Notes: generated from the letters alone by a model not told the origin. A stretch of 64,000 nt of DNA from Vibrio vulnificus NBRC 15645 = ATCC 27562 (GCF_002224265.1 NZ_CP012881.1:434001-498000); one strand, 5' to 3'; shown: positions 32,301-43,668, numbered from the stretch's first letter. Translations and numbers: made by a program.

Positions 32301-35300
32301 TGACTGTCAAGGTATCGTTGCCCACACCACCAAAAAGTTGGTCATCACCGTCTTGGCCATGAAGCGTATCATTACCTTCTTCACCATAAACGAGGTCATT
32401 ACCAGAGCCGGCCAAGACCGTATCGTCTCCGAGACCCGCATAAACCTCATCATCACCGCTTCCAGCATCAACGGTATCAACCCCTCCACCACTACGGATC
32501 GTGTCATTACCGCCTTCAAGGCTAATAGTGTCATTGCCATCGCCTACGGTTACCGTCTCAGCAAAACCACCACCTCGAATATCGTTATCGCCGTCGATGG
32601 TGTATAGAGGGATATCTTGCGGAGCCAGTGTCGTACCATCACTCAACACCACTTCTTCAATGCGGTACCGTTTGTCGGTATACGCATTCTCTATCGTAAT
32701 CGAATCCCCAGAATCAAGACCTCCAATCATGAGCACCATATGATTACCGTTTCGACGCAACGTTAACTCGTCTCGGCTAATCCCTTCACCCAAGACAATC
32801 CGGTCGACTTGATTCCAACCGTCCACGGAGCTCCAATTGTTATGGTCATAGTCGTTGATGGTGTCTTGCCCGTCCCCTCGATTAAATACATACGTCTCAG
32901 CACCCGCACTGCCTTCTAGACGATCATTACCTTGACCACCATTGAACGTGTTGACGGCCTTGCGCACATGATCACGTTGATAGTATGCATCCACGCTGCG
33001 ATTCACCTTGAGAAGGTCATCACCCTCTCCTCCTTCCAGCGTGTTTGAGCCACTACCATTGACTGTCAAGGTATCGTTGCCCACACCACCAAAAAGTTGG
33101 TCATCACCGTCTTGGCCATGAAGCGTATCATTACCTTCTTCACCATAAACGAGGTCATTACCAGAGCCGGCCAAGACCGTATCGTCTCCGAGACCCGCAT
33201 AAACCTCATCATCACCGCTTCCAGCATCAACGGTATCAACCCCTCCACCACTACGGATCGTGTCATTACCGCCTTCAAGGCTAATAGTGTCATTGCCATC
33301 GCCTACGGTTACCGTCTCAGCAAAACCACCACCTCGAATATCGTTATCGCCGTCGATGGTGTATAGAGGGATATCTTGCGGAGCCAGTGTCGTACCATCA
33401 CTCAACACCACTTCTTCAATGCGGTACCGTTTGTCGGTATACGCATTCTCTATCGTAATCGAATCCCCAGAATCAAGACCTCCAATCATGAGCACCATAT
33501 GATTACCGTTTCGACGCAACGTTAACTCGTCTCGGCTAATCCCTTCACCCAAGACAATCCGGTCGACTTGATTCCAACCGTCCACGGAGCTCCAATTGTT
33601 ATGGTCATAGTCGTTGATGGTGTCCTGCCCGTCCCCTCGATTAAATACATACGTCTCAGCACCCGCACTGCCTTCTAGACGATCATTACCTTGACCACCA
33701 TTGAACGTGTTGACGGCCTTGCGCACATGATCACGTTGATAGTATGCATCCACGCTGCGATTCACCTTGAGAAGGTCATCACCCTCTCCTCCTTCCAGCG
33801 TGTTTGAGCCACTACCATTGACTGTCAAGGTATCGTTGCCCACACCACCAAAAAGTTGGTCATCACCGTCTTGGCCATGCAAAGTGTCGTCACCAAGACC
33901 GCCTTCAACAATGTCGTTGCCGCCTCCCGCGTTGATTATGTCATTGCCTTTTGAACCAATCGCAAAGTCCGCAGCGCTGCCACCTTGCGTATTCGTCCCC
34001 AAAAGAATGCTATTATCAATTTTCTTAACAAGGTCAATATTATTGGCTAACCAATCATAAGCTGCTGGCTCTGCTGATTTAATAAGGTCGATAACACATT
34101 CTTTTTGCGTTTTGGAGAAGCCAGATTCAAACTGTTCGAACACATCTAAGACAAGAAGTAGTTCTGCTGCATCATTAGCTGTTTTTAGGTTACCTAACTT
34201 GCTTGTGACTTTTTGAAATGTTGCATCAGCACGGCTCTTAAAATCGAAGGTACTTTGTAACGTATCAGATGCAGCATCGTAGGTAACAGAAGGGATTAAG
34301 TGATCTAAGAGTCCTTGACTTACTGCAAACTTAGCCACTAAATTGGCGCGAATACTGTTCCATGCTTCAAGATAAAGTTGACCCGTAGTATGCGTCTGTC
34401 CATTGGCGTTCCAAATACCGTCACCTATCTCTAGGGTGTTAATGCCTGTGTAAGCTTTTAGAACACCGAGCTGTTCAATGCTAAGAGTAATATTGGCATT
34501 AGGGAATCGAACCAAACCATTTTCGTCAGCCGACAAGTTTGGGGTGCTGTCGATATCAGCAAGCGTAAGCCTTTTAGAACCGGCCCAACCATACAAAATG
34601 TCATCAAAGCCACTGGTGAGTGTTTGGCTACTTAAATCTCGGGTAAACTGGAGAATCTGAGCTTCAAACTCTTTATTCAAGCTCATTGCTGCGTTAAGGT
34701 CGGGCATCATGCCGTAGCCTTGAATGTTTGCAATGGCTTTGGCCGCATCTGTCAGCGTGACTTCTCCAACGAATTCTGAATAGGTTGGTCGAGTGCTGAA
34801 CAACACATCACCCAGTAGATATTCTTGTCTGTTACCGTTCGCGTCAACGGTAACATAGTGGCCAACTTCCTCGAGTAAAACATCATTTTTTTCTGCACCA
34901 GATGCACTCCTGTCGAGGCTAATTTCTGTGATGTTATAGTCTGAGAGTTTCTTGAGCTCTTCTTGTGTAGATGCACCATCGCCATTTTTATCTTGCCAGA
35001 TTAGTAACTGTTCAAACGCGGCATCTTCCGTTGAGATCTTACCGTCACCATTACTATCTAGTAGCTCGAGTTCCTCAAAACCCGTTATATCTTCACGGCC
35101 AAACAGTTCGTCGATATTGTTTATCGAACCATCATTGTTTTTGTCGATTGCAAGAAACCCATCATCACCACTTAGCCAAGACGTATGGGTAGCAAAGCTA
35201 TTACCCGTTAAATCAAATTTGGCTTGGCTGTTATCAAGACTTAAAAAATCTAATCCATCCCCATCTAAATCGAGAACGAGTGGATCAATCCTGCGCTGGC

Positions 35301-37050
35301 GATCGGAGTTATTACTACCCTCATGAACAGCATCGCCTTGCGTGCCGCCTTCACCACCAGTAGAGCCGCTGTCATCATCATGATTATTAGGGTCGTTATC
35401 ACCATCTTGATCAGGGTCTATATCATCAGGTATACCATCGTTATCGCTGTCTTGTTCTTCATCATCTGGCTCTTCATCTAGAAGCTCCTCCAACTGGTCG
35501 ATAATGCTTTCTAATAAAGAAATAATACTACTAAAACCATCATTTAATCGATGATGCTCTTCTTTTATATATACATCTGAGATGTTTAGAAAGTGAGTGA
35601 GGTCAGTAAAATTACTCAAATAAGAATCGAGGACGTTACTGGTAGCAGCCCTAGAATTATCTATCTGATTGTTTATTTCTTGGTGAAGTTCGCCCAACTT
35701 ATTAAAAATTGAATTCGGTACTTTTCCTTCTTTACTGTTTGCTTTCGCTGCTAGTCTAATTGCTTTTTGACGTAAATACTCCGCAGATGTTTGATGCATA
35801 TTGCGAACATCTTCCATGAATACTTTCTTATTCTCAATAACTAAGGATGCGACATCTCGATGAGCAAGGTCTATTTGTCTATTTTTTTCGAGCTTCTCAA
35901 ATATTTGGTATTGTTCATTTAATTCATTACGTTTATTTAAATAATCTTGGACGAGATCTTTATTGACCTCCTCGACTAAAACCATCCCGCCGTTCAATAC
36001 ACCGTTTTTATAACTCAGTGAGTCAGCTATCAGATTAGATCGTGTACTAGACAATGCTTGTTGATATCTCCCAATCCATTTATCAACAAATCCTCCAACA
36101 CTGCCTGACTTTAGATTAGCTTGTCGAAGGGCATCTTTTAGTCCTGCAGAAAAATCTAGTACTTGAGCACGATTTAGATCCGCATCCTCGACTTCTTCTA
36201 TAAAATCATTGTGGGCAGCATCTAAAATTTTAGTTCTTGATTTTTTAACCGCTATACCGAGGGAGGTATTTAACAGGCTGGTGACTCTACCACCGTCACC
36301 ATATCCGCCAAGTATCGTATTGAAGTCCCCAATATATTCATCTTTTATCTCTTCTATTCGATCTACACTAAGATCGATACGAAGCGACAAGCTTTTCTCA
36401 ATATCAGCATTAATCTCGTTATTAAGTAGTTCAATAAGTCCATCAACCTCAGAAGAAAATCCGCTATCAATTACCGTAGAAAAATCGATGCCAGCTTTTT
36501 CAGCTTCTTGTCGAATCAAAGATTCATAGTCTTTAATAACTGCATCACGCCTTGACTCTGTCTGATACCTCAAACTATCGAGCAGACTTTTTTGTTCATT
36601 TTTTAAATTATTTTTTACCTGATTAACGTTACTTCCATGTATTGAAAGGTGCTTAGCTGCGACGCTCAGCATCGAGAAGCCTGCGGATACCGCAGCCAGA
36701 GGCCACAACTTTGACTTTCCAGCAACTGCTCCGCTAATACCAGCAATAAGGTCAGAGCTTGCAGCTACTAGAGAAGCGATAGTATTCTCTCCAACGAGAC
36801 CATCGTTTTGTTGCATTTCCTTTCGGTATACATCCATAGCGTCTACGACAGCACCAACACTAACTCCGATTCCTAGCCCTGGCCATTTGTTTAAAAAGCC
36901 CGCTACTGAGACAACAACATCAGCGGCAGCAAGTAATTTACTTGTCGTCCTTTGCCCTTGTAATTGCGAATCTAACACTAAAACATTTGTTTCTAGTTCA
37001 GCGATTCCCAAAGTTCTGTTATTGAAAATTTTTCGGACTATATCTTGCAT
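26385..37050 (-). CDS. Giant RTX repeat protein, type I secreted (frame broken by two 1-base deletions)
   Basis: About 3,555 residues if the frame is restored. Residues 1-520 are unique and helical, with two hydrophobic stretches near 40-70 and 95-130. At about 530-570 is an acidic [18 protein letters not shown] segment, then an FrpC-like region ([30 protein letters not shown]). From about 1,057 to 3,494 run ten 253-residue units, each with two blocks of GGxGxDxx calcium-binding nonapeptides around a haemolysin-related domain ([17 protein letters not shown]). A 60-residue tail probably carries the secretion signal. Base losses near 27042 (GG to G) and 26804 (CCCC to CCC) split the frame in the last unit; as it stands translation stops near 26995. 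ATG 37050 follows AAAGG; GTG 37053 is an alternative. Role is probably adhesin or exported toxin; no enzymatic domain is seen. Confidence 0.85.
26568..33879 (-). repeat. Nine full and one partial tandem copies of a 759-bp unit
   Basis: Identical sequence recurs every 759 bases (253 codons) through the RTX gene; for example TTGGTCATCACCGTC starts at 33855, 33096, 32337 and so on to 27783, with the last near 27024. Nine complete units are followed by a partial tenth ending at about 26568. Differences that I can see are almost limited to one synonymous position (TCCTGCCC or TCTTGCCC) plus the two deletions in the tenth unit. Confidence 0.95.
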
Positions 37051-37061
37051 CACGTATACCT

Positions 37062-37589
37062 TTATTTACTTAAATTTATTAAAGAATTAATTATTATGAT
37101 AAAGAAAAATATAAAAATTGAAGAAACAACTCCAAATATAAAATTATTGAAATTATTTTCATTTATAGTTTTTATTGTGGGTCTACTTTCGAGCATAACC
37201 TGTTGATTAAACTCTACGTAAACCACATAATATATATTTTCATTTGATGTCGAAACCAAGCCAACCTTTATGCCTTCTATTTCCCCTTCATCAAACCTTT
37301 GCGTTCCATAATTATTTAATTTATTACTAAGGCGCCCAAAATCAAAACCTTGTACTTTATAATCAGAACCATCTATTTCGTTATGAATTATGCTATAACT
37401 CAAACCCCGTCCATCAGAACCGTGCCTTCCATCATGTGAGTAGCTTGAATAATATACTTCCCCTTCTTTATAAGGGTCTAAGAACACTCTATTACTGACA
37501 ATACTAAATATTAAAGTAAATGTAGAAATTACTGTCGCTAGTATTAGGTCTGACTTTTTTACCCTAAGAGCATAAAAAAAAGAAAACAT
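37062..37589 (-). CDS. Two-helix membrane protein encoded just upstream of the RTX gene
   Basis: A 175-residue protein with one membrane helix near the N-terminus (about 13-33) and another near the C-terminus (about 150-172), and a polar, Gly/Ser/Tyr-rich domain between them, probably periplasmic. AAGG is six bases before the ATG. It ends 11 bases before the RTX start, so the two are cotranscribed. It is markedly more AT-rich than the flanking genes. I do not recognise the family. Position suggests an RTX accessory, immunity or surface-retention partner. Confidence 0.6.
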   Translation of the reverse strand: MFSFFYALRVKKSDLILATVISTFTLIFSIVSNRVFLDPYKEGEVYYSSYSHDGRHGSDGRGLSYSIIHNEIDGSDYKVQGFDFGRLSNKLNNYGTQRFDEGEIEGIKVGLVSTSNENIYYVVYVEFNQQVMLESRPTIKTINENNFNNFIFGVVSSIFIFFFIIIINSLINLSK

Positions 37590-37800
37590 AAAAAACCTTA
37601 TTTAATTATTGATTATTTTTAATTAACCAAAGGTTTTCAAATATCATACCTTGGTCCATTCCGAAACTTGCCTATTTATATGGTGCTTCTTAGGCGTTAT
37701 AACTAACCTTATAAAAATAATAAGGCCACGAAGATCACTTACACTTTAGGACTTAAAAATTTTTTATTAAAGAATTTAACAATCTTTTTCCCTTGTAGTC
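37590..37800. other. Intergenic region between the secretion operon and the RTX operon
   Basis: About 210 AT-rich bases. It probably contains the promoter of the membrane-protein/RTX operon. No clear hairpin terminator is seen after the rtxE-like gene. Confidence 0.35.
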
Positions 37801-39909
37801 TTATGAAAAACCAGATTGAAGTTCCCAAAGATGCTTATATAAGCCTTGCTCTTGAATTAGGACATTGTGCTCTCCCTCTTCCGAAATTCGACCATCATTT
37901 ATAACCAATATCCGATCGGCGTTTTTAATCGTGCCGAGTCGGTGAGCAATACTTATTACCGTTCTACCTTCACATATTTTTGTCATATTACTCATAATGG
38001 CTGCCTCAGACTCATAATCGAGCGCAGAAGTTGCTTCATCTAAAATCAACACGCTAGGGTTAGAGATAAGAGCACGAGCAAGCGCTATTCGCTGTCTTTG
38101 GCCGCCAGAAAGTAACGCCCCTTTTTCTCCGACGGGAGAATTGAAACCTTGCGGCAAATCGCCGATAAAATCGATGACGCCCGCAAGTTCCGCGGCGTTT
38201 CTCACATCTTCATCTGATGCTTCAGGACAGTTCAATCGAATGTTTTCAGCGACTGTGCCTGAAAACAGGTGGCTTTCTTGCAACACAACGCTCATTTGGC
38301 GACGCAACTGGACCGGGTCGGCGATGGCCAAATCCAATCCATCAATCAAGACTTGGCCTTGTGTGGGGCTATAAAGTCTCTGAAGCAACTTGGTCAGTGT
38401 GCTTTTACCTGAACCAGAGGGGCCAGTAATCCCAACGAACTCTCCCGGCTCAATGGTGATGCTCAATCCGCGCAAAACGTCAGGAGACTGCTCGCAATAA
38501 CGAAAGCGCACGTTATCGAATGCTACTTTTCCTTTTAGGGGTGCCACGGAAGCCAGCCCTTCAGACCCGGATTCCGTCTCTACATCTAAAATGTCACCCA
38601 CTCTTCGCAACGATATCAGCGTATGCTGAAAATCCTGCCAAATTTGGGCGAGGCGTAAAATAGGTTGAGTAACATGTCCCGCAAACATATTGAATGCGAC
38701 TAACTCACCAGAAGTAAGCGCTCCATCCAATACAAGTTTCACACCTAACCACAAGAGTAATGCCGCTGTGAGCTTCTGAATTAAGCAAATACCTTGCCCA
38801 GCCCAGTTACCATAGTTTGTTGCGGCAAATGATGCCTTAGTAAAATGCGCCAATTGCTCTTGCCAATGCTTGTTGAAACGCCACTCTGTTGCTGTTGTTT
38901 TAACGGTTTCTATCCCCATTACCGACTCTGTCAGCATGGCTGTTGCATCGGCTTCTGCTTCAAAGGCGTGATTTACTCGCGTTCGTAACCCTTTACCGAC
39001 GAGGATCCAAAACAGGAAATACAGCACAAGACTTATTACAACGACCGAGGTCAGTAGAGAGGAATACATCAGCATTACACCGATAAACAAGCCGATAAAC
39101 GCAAGGTCTAGAATCAGTGTCAGCCCGGAGCCTGTCAGAAACTGTCGGATGCTATCCATTTCCTTCATTCTTGCGATGATCTGACCCGTTTGACGCTCAT
39201 TAAAGTATGAAAGCGGCAATGCGGTTAAATGATCATAGAGTTTAGATGAAAGTTCAGCACCAATTTTGCTGGACAGGTTGGAGAATAACCAACTACGAAG
39301 TAATCCATAGAGCGGCCCCATCACTGCAAGTCCCAGCATGGCAACGCCCAATACCTCTAGGCTCGATAGGCTCCGGCTTACAAGCACTTTATCGATAACA
39401 TTTTGAAACAATAGCGGAGAAACCAATGCAATCAGTTGAATCATTAACGACACACCGATGACCCAAGAAAACTGTCGCTTATGCTTCTTTATTGCCGGAA
39501 TAAACCAGCCAAATCCAAACGCAATTTTCTCTTTAGCTTGGAAGTTAGCCCTCGCAACTAGGACCTTCCCTTGATATGTAAGCTTGAAAGCCTCTACTTC
39601 CAAGTTTAATCGCCTATGCTGATCAACGATCTCCACAGTTTTTGGGCTAATACGCTTAACAAGTCGCCACTGTTCGTCCATCAACACTAACGCGGGCAGC
39701 GGCAACGCCTGAAGTTCATCAATATTGGCTTCAACCACCCGAGCTTGAAGGCCAGACCATAGCGCCGCACGACACAAATCAATCTCATCAATGCTGTTAT
39801 CGTTTTTCCCTAGACGATGCACCAGTTGCGAGCTATCTGGTGCGAGTTCATAGTCATTCGCTAGTTCGCATAACACATCCAGTGTCGGGTGCAAATCTGT
39901 CACGATCAT
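37801..39909 (-). CDS. Type I secretion ABC transporter, RtxE-like
   Basis: A 702-residue inner-membrane exporter. An N-terminal C39-like domain lacks the catalytic Cys (about 1-130), as in HlyB-type transporters of RTX proteins. A six-helix permease (about 145-430) precedes an ATPase domain with Walker A GPSGSGKST, signature LSGGQRQR and Walker B VLILDEATSALD. Its start is 4 bases after the adaptor gene, which places it third in a B-D-E operon. In the MARTX/RtxBDE secretion system two different ABC subunits pair, and the layout here is the same. Confidence 0.88.
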   Translation of the reverse strand: MIVTDLHPTLDVLCELANDYELAPDSSQLVHRLGKNDNSIDEIDLCRAALWSGLQARVVEANIDELQALPLPALVLMDEQWRLVKRISPKTVEIVDQHRRLNLEVEAFKLTYQGKVLVARANFQAKEKIAFGFGWFIPAIKKHKRQFSWVIGVSLMIQLIALVSPLLFQNVIDKVLVSRSLSSLEVLGVAMLGLAVMGPLYGLLRSWLFSNLSSKIGAELSSKLYDHLTALPLSYFNERQTGQIIARMKEMDSIRQFLTGSGLTLILDLAFIGLFIGVMLMYSSLLTSVVVISLVLYFLFWILVGKGLRTRVNHAFEAEADATAMLTESVMGIETVKTTATEWRFNKHWQEQLAHFTKASFAATNYGNWAGQGICLIQKLTAALLLWLGVKLVLDGALTSGELVAFNMFAGHVTQPILRLAQIWQDFQHTLISLRRVGDILDVETESGSEGLASVAPLKGKVAFDNVRFRYCEQSPDVLRGLSITIEPGEFVGITGPSGSGKSTLTKLLQRLYSPTQGQVLIDGLDLAIADPVQLRRQMSVVLQESHLFSGTVAENIRLNCPEASDEDVRNAAELAGVIDFIGDLPQGFNSPVGEKGALLSGGQRQRIALARALISNPSVLILDEATSALDYESEAAIMSNMTKICEGRTVISIAHRLGTIKNADRILVINDGRISEEGEHNVLIQEQGLYKHLWELQSGFS

Positions 39910-39913
39910 TTTC

Positions 39914-41278
39914 TTATCGCTCCCTCATTGCTTCAGATTGGTACTGTTGGAGAGGGCTTAACAGATACTCAATCACACGCCGCTGACCAGTTTTTATCTC
40001 TGCGACAACAGTCATTCCCGGTTGAAGCGGCACAAGGTTCTCTTCAACTTTAATGTTGTCCTTTTGCAATCGGATCCTGACGGGAAAGACCATACCAAAC
40101 TGTTCGTCTTTAACTGCGTCGCGGGATACATGAACTACATCCGCGGGTACGGTGCCGTACTTGGTATAGGGGAAAGTATCAATTTTAACTTCAACGGTTT
40201 GTCCCGGAATGACGAAACCAACATCCTTGTTTAACAGTTTGGCTTCGACTTCAAGCAAGGCGTCTTCGGGCACAATTACCATCAGTTCTTCCGCAGGTTG
40301 AACAACCCCTCCCAACGTATTCACTTGCAGTTGCTGTACTGTGCCATTCACTGGCGCAAGAAGGACTTGCTGACGAATCGCATTGTTAGCTTTCACTAAC
40401 TCTTGCGCCAACCCTTCATATTGACCTTGAAGTTCATTTAATCGATGGTGATAGTCTTTTTTCAAGCCCGCTAGATAGGTCGTCCGGCTGTCTTTGAGTT
40501 TTTTTTCTTCTGCCTGAAGTACCTTTAATTGGGATTGCTGCTGAAACACAGCTCTTTGCGTATCAAGCAGTTCTTTCTCCAAGTCCAATACTTCCATTCG
40601 AGCAATAGATTTGCTTTCCATTAAAATCTTGCGCGCATCCAACCTCTCTTCGACATTATTCCGGAGCAATGCCAGCGAGCTCAACTCATTGCGCACAGCC
40701 AGTTGGTTCGCCAAATTGACATCAAGCTCCGCTGAAATCCCCTCCAATTGTGCCTGTCTTTCTTGCCAGTCAGACTGAATAGCCATTCGTGATGCATTAA
40801 GCAATTCCTCAGATCCAACATTTGGGTCAAGCCACAACGTGGGCAGTTCATCGCCCAAAAGAGCTTGATAGCGACTAATCTCTAGCAAGGTGAAATCTAT
40901 CTGACTGGCTATTCGAGCACGTTCTGCTTCAGCGCCAATTGGGTTTAGCTTGATCAATACATCACCTTGATGCACTCGATCACCCTCTTTAACAAGAATC
41001 TCCTCCACTTCACCTTGGACGAAAGGTTCAATGACTTTGGAGCGACTAGATACAATCACTTGTCCTGATGCACTGGCAAAAATATCCAGTTTGCCGACTA
41101 TCGACCATACAAGTGCAGCTATGAGCAAACTGGAAATAGCCCATGCACTCGTTTTAGCCAGCGGGCTAGCAGGCTTCTCAACCACTTCTAAATACGAAGG
41201 TAAAAACTCATACTGTTCATCTAAGGGTGCCTGTCGTTTTTTTTTCAGAGGCTGGATTTTCTCAATTATGCCCGCCAT
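39914..41278 (-). CDS. Type I secretion periplasmic adaptor, HlyD/RtxD-like
   Basis: A 454-residue membrane-fusion protein. It has a short cytoplasmic N-terminus, one membrane helix (about 45-65, AISSLLIAALVWSIVG), a lipoyl/barrel-sandwich half (VEEILVKEGDRVHQGDVL), a long coiled-coil hairpin (about 135-310) and the second half (VLAPVNGTVQQLQV). It bridges the inner-membrane ABC pair to a TolC-type outer-membrane channel, which is not encoded in the window. The ATG at 41278 follows AAGGGAG and lies 2 bases after the preceding stop; the frame is open to 41323 but that part overlaps rtxB. Confidence 0.9.
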   Translation of the reverse strand: MAGIIEKIQPLKKKRQAPLDEQYEFLPSYLEVVEKPASPLAKTSAWAISSLLIAALVWSIVGKLDIFASASGQVIVSSRSKVIEPFVQGEVEEILVKEGDRVHQGDVLIKLNPIGAEAERARIASQIDFTLLEISRYQALLGDELPTLWLDPNVGSEELLNASRMAIQSDWQERQAQLEGISAELDVNLANQLAVRNELSSLALLRNNVEERLDARKILMESKSIARMEVLDLEKELLDTQRAVFQQQSQLKVLQAEEKKLKDSRTTYLAGLKKDYHHRLNELQGQYEGLAQELVKANNAIRQQVLLAPVNGTVQQLQVNTLGGVVQPAEELMVIVPEDALLEVEAKLLNKDVGFVIPGQTVEVKIDTFPYTKYGTVPADVVHVSRDAVKDEQFGMVFPVRIRLQKDNIKVEENLVPLQPGMTVVAEIKTGQRRVIEYLLSPLQQYQSEAMRER

Positions 41279-41280
41279 GT

Positions 41281-43395
41281 TTACTCCCTTTCTTCTTGCT
41301 GCTTTGCCTGTTGGAGTTGCCATAACCGTCGGTAAATACCGTTTTGTGCCACCAGTTCCTCATGAGAGCCCTGACTGGTCACTTGGCCGGCTTCAACCGT
41401 AATTATGCGATCACAACTTCTCACTGTAGAAAGCCGATGTGCGATAATGACCACGGTTCTTCCCTGACTGATGGCAGACATATTGTTCTGAATAACTTCC
41501 TGACTTTCGTCATCAAGCGCACTCGTGGCCTCATCAAATATCAGGACTTTAGGATCGCCCAGCAAAGCACGGGCAATGGCAACACGTTGCCTTTGACCAC
41601 CAGATAAACTAACGCCTCCTTCAGCCAAAACGGTGTCATATCCCATGGGGAGTTTTAGAATAAAATCGTGAGCGCCTGCCAACTTCGCAGCTTTGATGAT
41701 CTCTTCTAAATCAGCGGTCGGCTTTTTTAAACAAATGTTCTCCCTAACCGTTTTATTGAAAAGATAGTTTTCCTGAAGAACAACACCAATGTGCTGTCTT
41801 AGCGATGAAGATGAAATCGTAGCGAGATCAATGCCATCAATATGAATTGACCCAGAAACAGGAAGATAGAGTTTTTGGATAAGACGAGTAATTGTACTTT
41901 TTCCAGAACCTGAAGGGCCAACAATCCCAATGGTTTCTCCTGCACGAATGCTCAAATCGATACTTTTAAGCACGGCAGGCGATTTCGGTTGGTAACTAAA
42001 GACAACATTTCTCAGCTGAATGTTGCCTGAGACACCATCAACCTGAACTGAGGAATGCTCGGTTTCTGGCGGGAGGTTAAGCATATCTCCCAATGCATCA
42101 ATACCGACTCGCGTTTGGATAAATTGCTGCCAAAGGTCTACCAGCTTACCCAAGGGTTGGTGTACATGGCTTAACAACATGTTGAAAGCTATAAGCTGAC
42201 CTATTGTCATTTCCAGTGCCATCACTTGCATCGCGCCAGCCCAAATGACAAGTACCGCTGTTAACTTTTGAACAAGTTGTACAATTTGGTTCGTGACCGC
42301 TGTAATTTTCTGCGTATCAAAGTTCGCGTGAGCAAAGTCTTCTACTTGTCCTTGCCACTTCCGCCGCATAGCAGGCTCTATGGCAAGGCTTTTCATTGTT
42401 TGGATGCCAGAGACAGATTCCGTAACAAAAGACGTATTTTTCGCCCCGCATGAGAACTGCCTCTCAACGGCTTTATGCAGGTGTGCACCAGTTACCCAAG
42501 CGAGAATGAAGTAAACGGGAATGGTTGAGACAACCATCACCATTAAAGGAAAAGAGAGCCAGCCCATTACAGCGAAAAAGACCACGCTAAACGCAACATC
42601 TACACTGAGCGTCATCGCAGAGCTGGTCAAAAAATCACGAATGCTACTCAACTCCCTAACGCGGGCAACAATTGAGCCTACTTGCCGTGTTTTAAAATAG
42701 ATGAGCGGCAGAGACAGCAGATGGCCAAAGAGCTTACCGCCGAGCTGAATATCAATTCTGTTAGTCGTATGTGCGAATAAGTACTCTCTAAGCCCTTTCA
42801 GTAGCACTTCATAAACGCCCACAATTACCAGTACAATCGCAAGCACATCCAGTGTTGAAATGTTGGCGTGAACAAGCACCTTATCCATCACAACCTGAAA
42901 AAAGAGAGGGCTAATCAACGCTAGTAATTGCAAGAGAAACGAAAAGAAGAGTACGCTTGACAGCAATTTTTTGTATCGAAGAAACTCGGGGATAAACCAG
43001 CGAATATCAAACTGGCGCCCGCTTTCATGATATTGAATCACTTGACCTGCCCACACTTCTTGAAGTGTGGTTCTTGAAATGACTTGGGGTACATGCTCGT
43101 GATGGCGTTGGATCAACGCTTGCTCATCAGACAGACGAGCAAGCACTACAAATTCGCCATCGTGCTGTTGATAAGCAAGAGGAAGATGTGAAGCTGCAAG
43201 TTTTTTTTCTTTTAGACGCTTTAATCTCAGTTGACCATCAGTTTGACCTGATGCGTTCTTAAGCCAGCTTTTTAGATCATCTCCTGTATGCTCTTTTGGC
43301 ACTTGATAAGAGACGCCCGTAAGCTTGAGCAAAACCTGAGAACTTACAACAGCACTGCGTGACAGTGCCACCCGTTTCGGATAAGCCCTAACCAT
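41281..43395 (-). CDS. Type I secretion ABC transporter, RtxB-like
   Basis: A 704-residue ABC exporter, first gene of the secretion operon. It has a degenerate C39-like N-terminal domain (about 1-140), a permease domain (about 155-440) and an ATPase with GPSGSGKST, SLSGGQRQR and VLIFDEATSALD. It differs clearly from the third-gene transporter, in keeping with an RtxB/RtxE heterodimer. No acyltransferase (rtxC) gene is nearby. The upstream 230 bases before the IS remnant must hold the operon promoter. Confidence 0.88.
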   Translation of the reverse strand: MVRAYPKRVALSRSAVVSSQVLLKLTGVSYQVPKEHTGDDLKSWLKNASGQTDGQLRLKRLKEKKLAASHLPLAYQQHDGEFVVLARLSDEQALIQRHHEHVPQVISRTTLQEVWAGQVIQYHESGRQFDIRWFIPEFLRYKKLLSSVLFFSFLLQLLALISPLFFQVVMDKVLVHANISTLDVLAIVLVIVGVYEVLLKGLREYLFAHTTNRIDIQLGGKLFGHLLSLPLIYFKTRQVGSIVARVRELSSIRDFLTSSAMTLSVDVAFSVVFFAVMGWLSFPLMVMVVSTIPVYFILAWVTGAHLHKAVERQFSCGAKNTSFVTESVSGIQTMKSLAIEPAMRRKWQGQVEDFAHANFDTQKITAVTNQIVQLVQKLTAVLVIWAGAMQVMALEMTIGQLIAFNMLLSHVHQPLGKLVDLWQQFIQTRVGIDALGDMLNLPPETEHSSVQVDGVSGNIQLRNVVFSYQPKSPAVLKSIDLSIRAGETIGIVGPSGSGKSTITRLIQKLYLPVSGSIHIDGIDLATISSSSLRQHIGVVLQENYLFNKTVRENICLKKPTADLEEIIKAAKLAGAHDFILKLPMGYDTVLAEGGVSLSGGQRQRVAIARALLGDPKVLIFDEATSALDDESQEVIQNNMSAISQGRTVVIIAHRLSTVRSCDRIITVEAGQVTSQGSHEELVAQNGIYRRLWQLQQAKQQEERE

Positions 43396-43626
43396 AACGA
43401 TTTATAAATCTACTGCTATTTTTTATATTTCCGCGAGATTACATACCCACCACAATACATTCAACCAACAAATAACTAAAACAAGATCGAGTGCTACTTA
43501 TTCCATCAAAATCCTCACATATAAGAAAGTCACTTATGTATCGGATTGTTTTCAAAATACTATTTTACACAGACCCTTCAACATCGATCTGCGTATTTCG
43601 GTGATTGCGATCGCTCGTTTCCCCCC
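43396..43626. other. Promoter region of the rtxB-like operon, up to the IS border
   Basis: AT-rich region of about 230 bases between the rtxB-like start and the presumed left end of the first IS element. No clear -35/-10 pair or hairpin stands out. Confidence 0.35.
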
Positions 43627-43668
43627 TGTGTCAGCATAGTTGTCGCCTAGATTTTTAAGGAGATAACT

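Noticed and set aside
27033..33502. Regularly spaced open frames of 77-89 codons on both strands
   Set aside because: They recur every 759 bases because the RTX gene repeats. They are alternative-frame shadows with no ribosome-binding sites of their own.
26385..43395. MARTX toxin locus
   Set aside because: The secretion genes are RtxBDE-like, but the large protein lacks the cysteine protease domain, the effector domains and the MARTX A/B/C repeat layout, and there is no acyltransferase gene.
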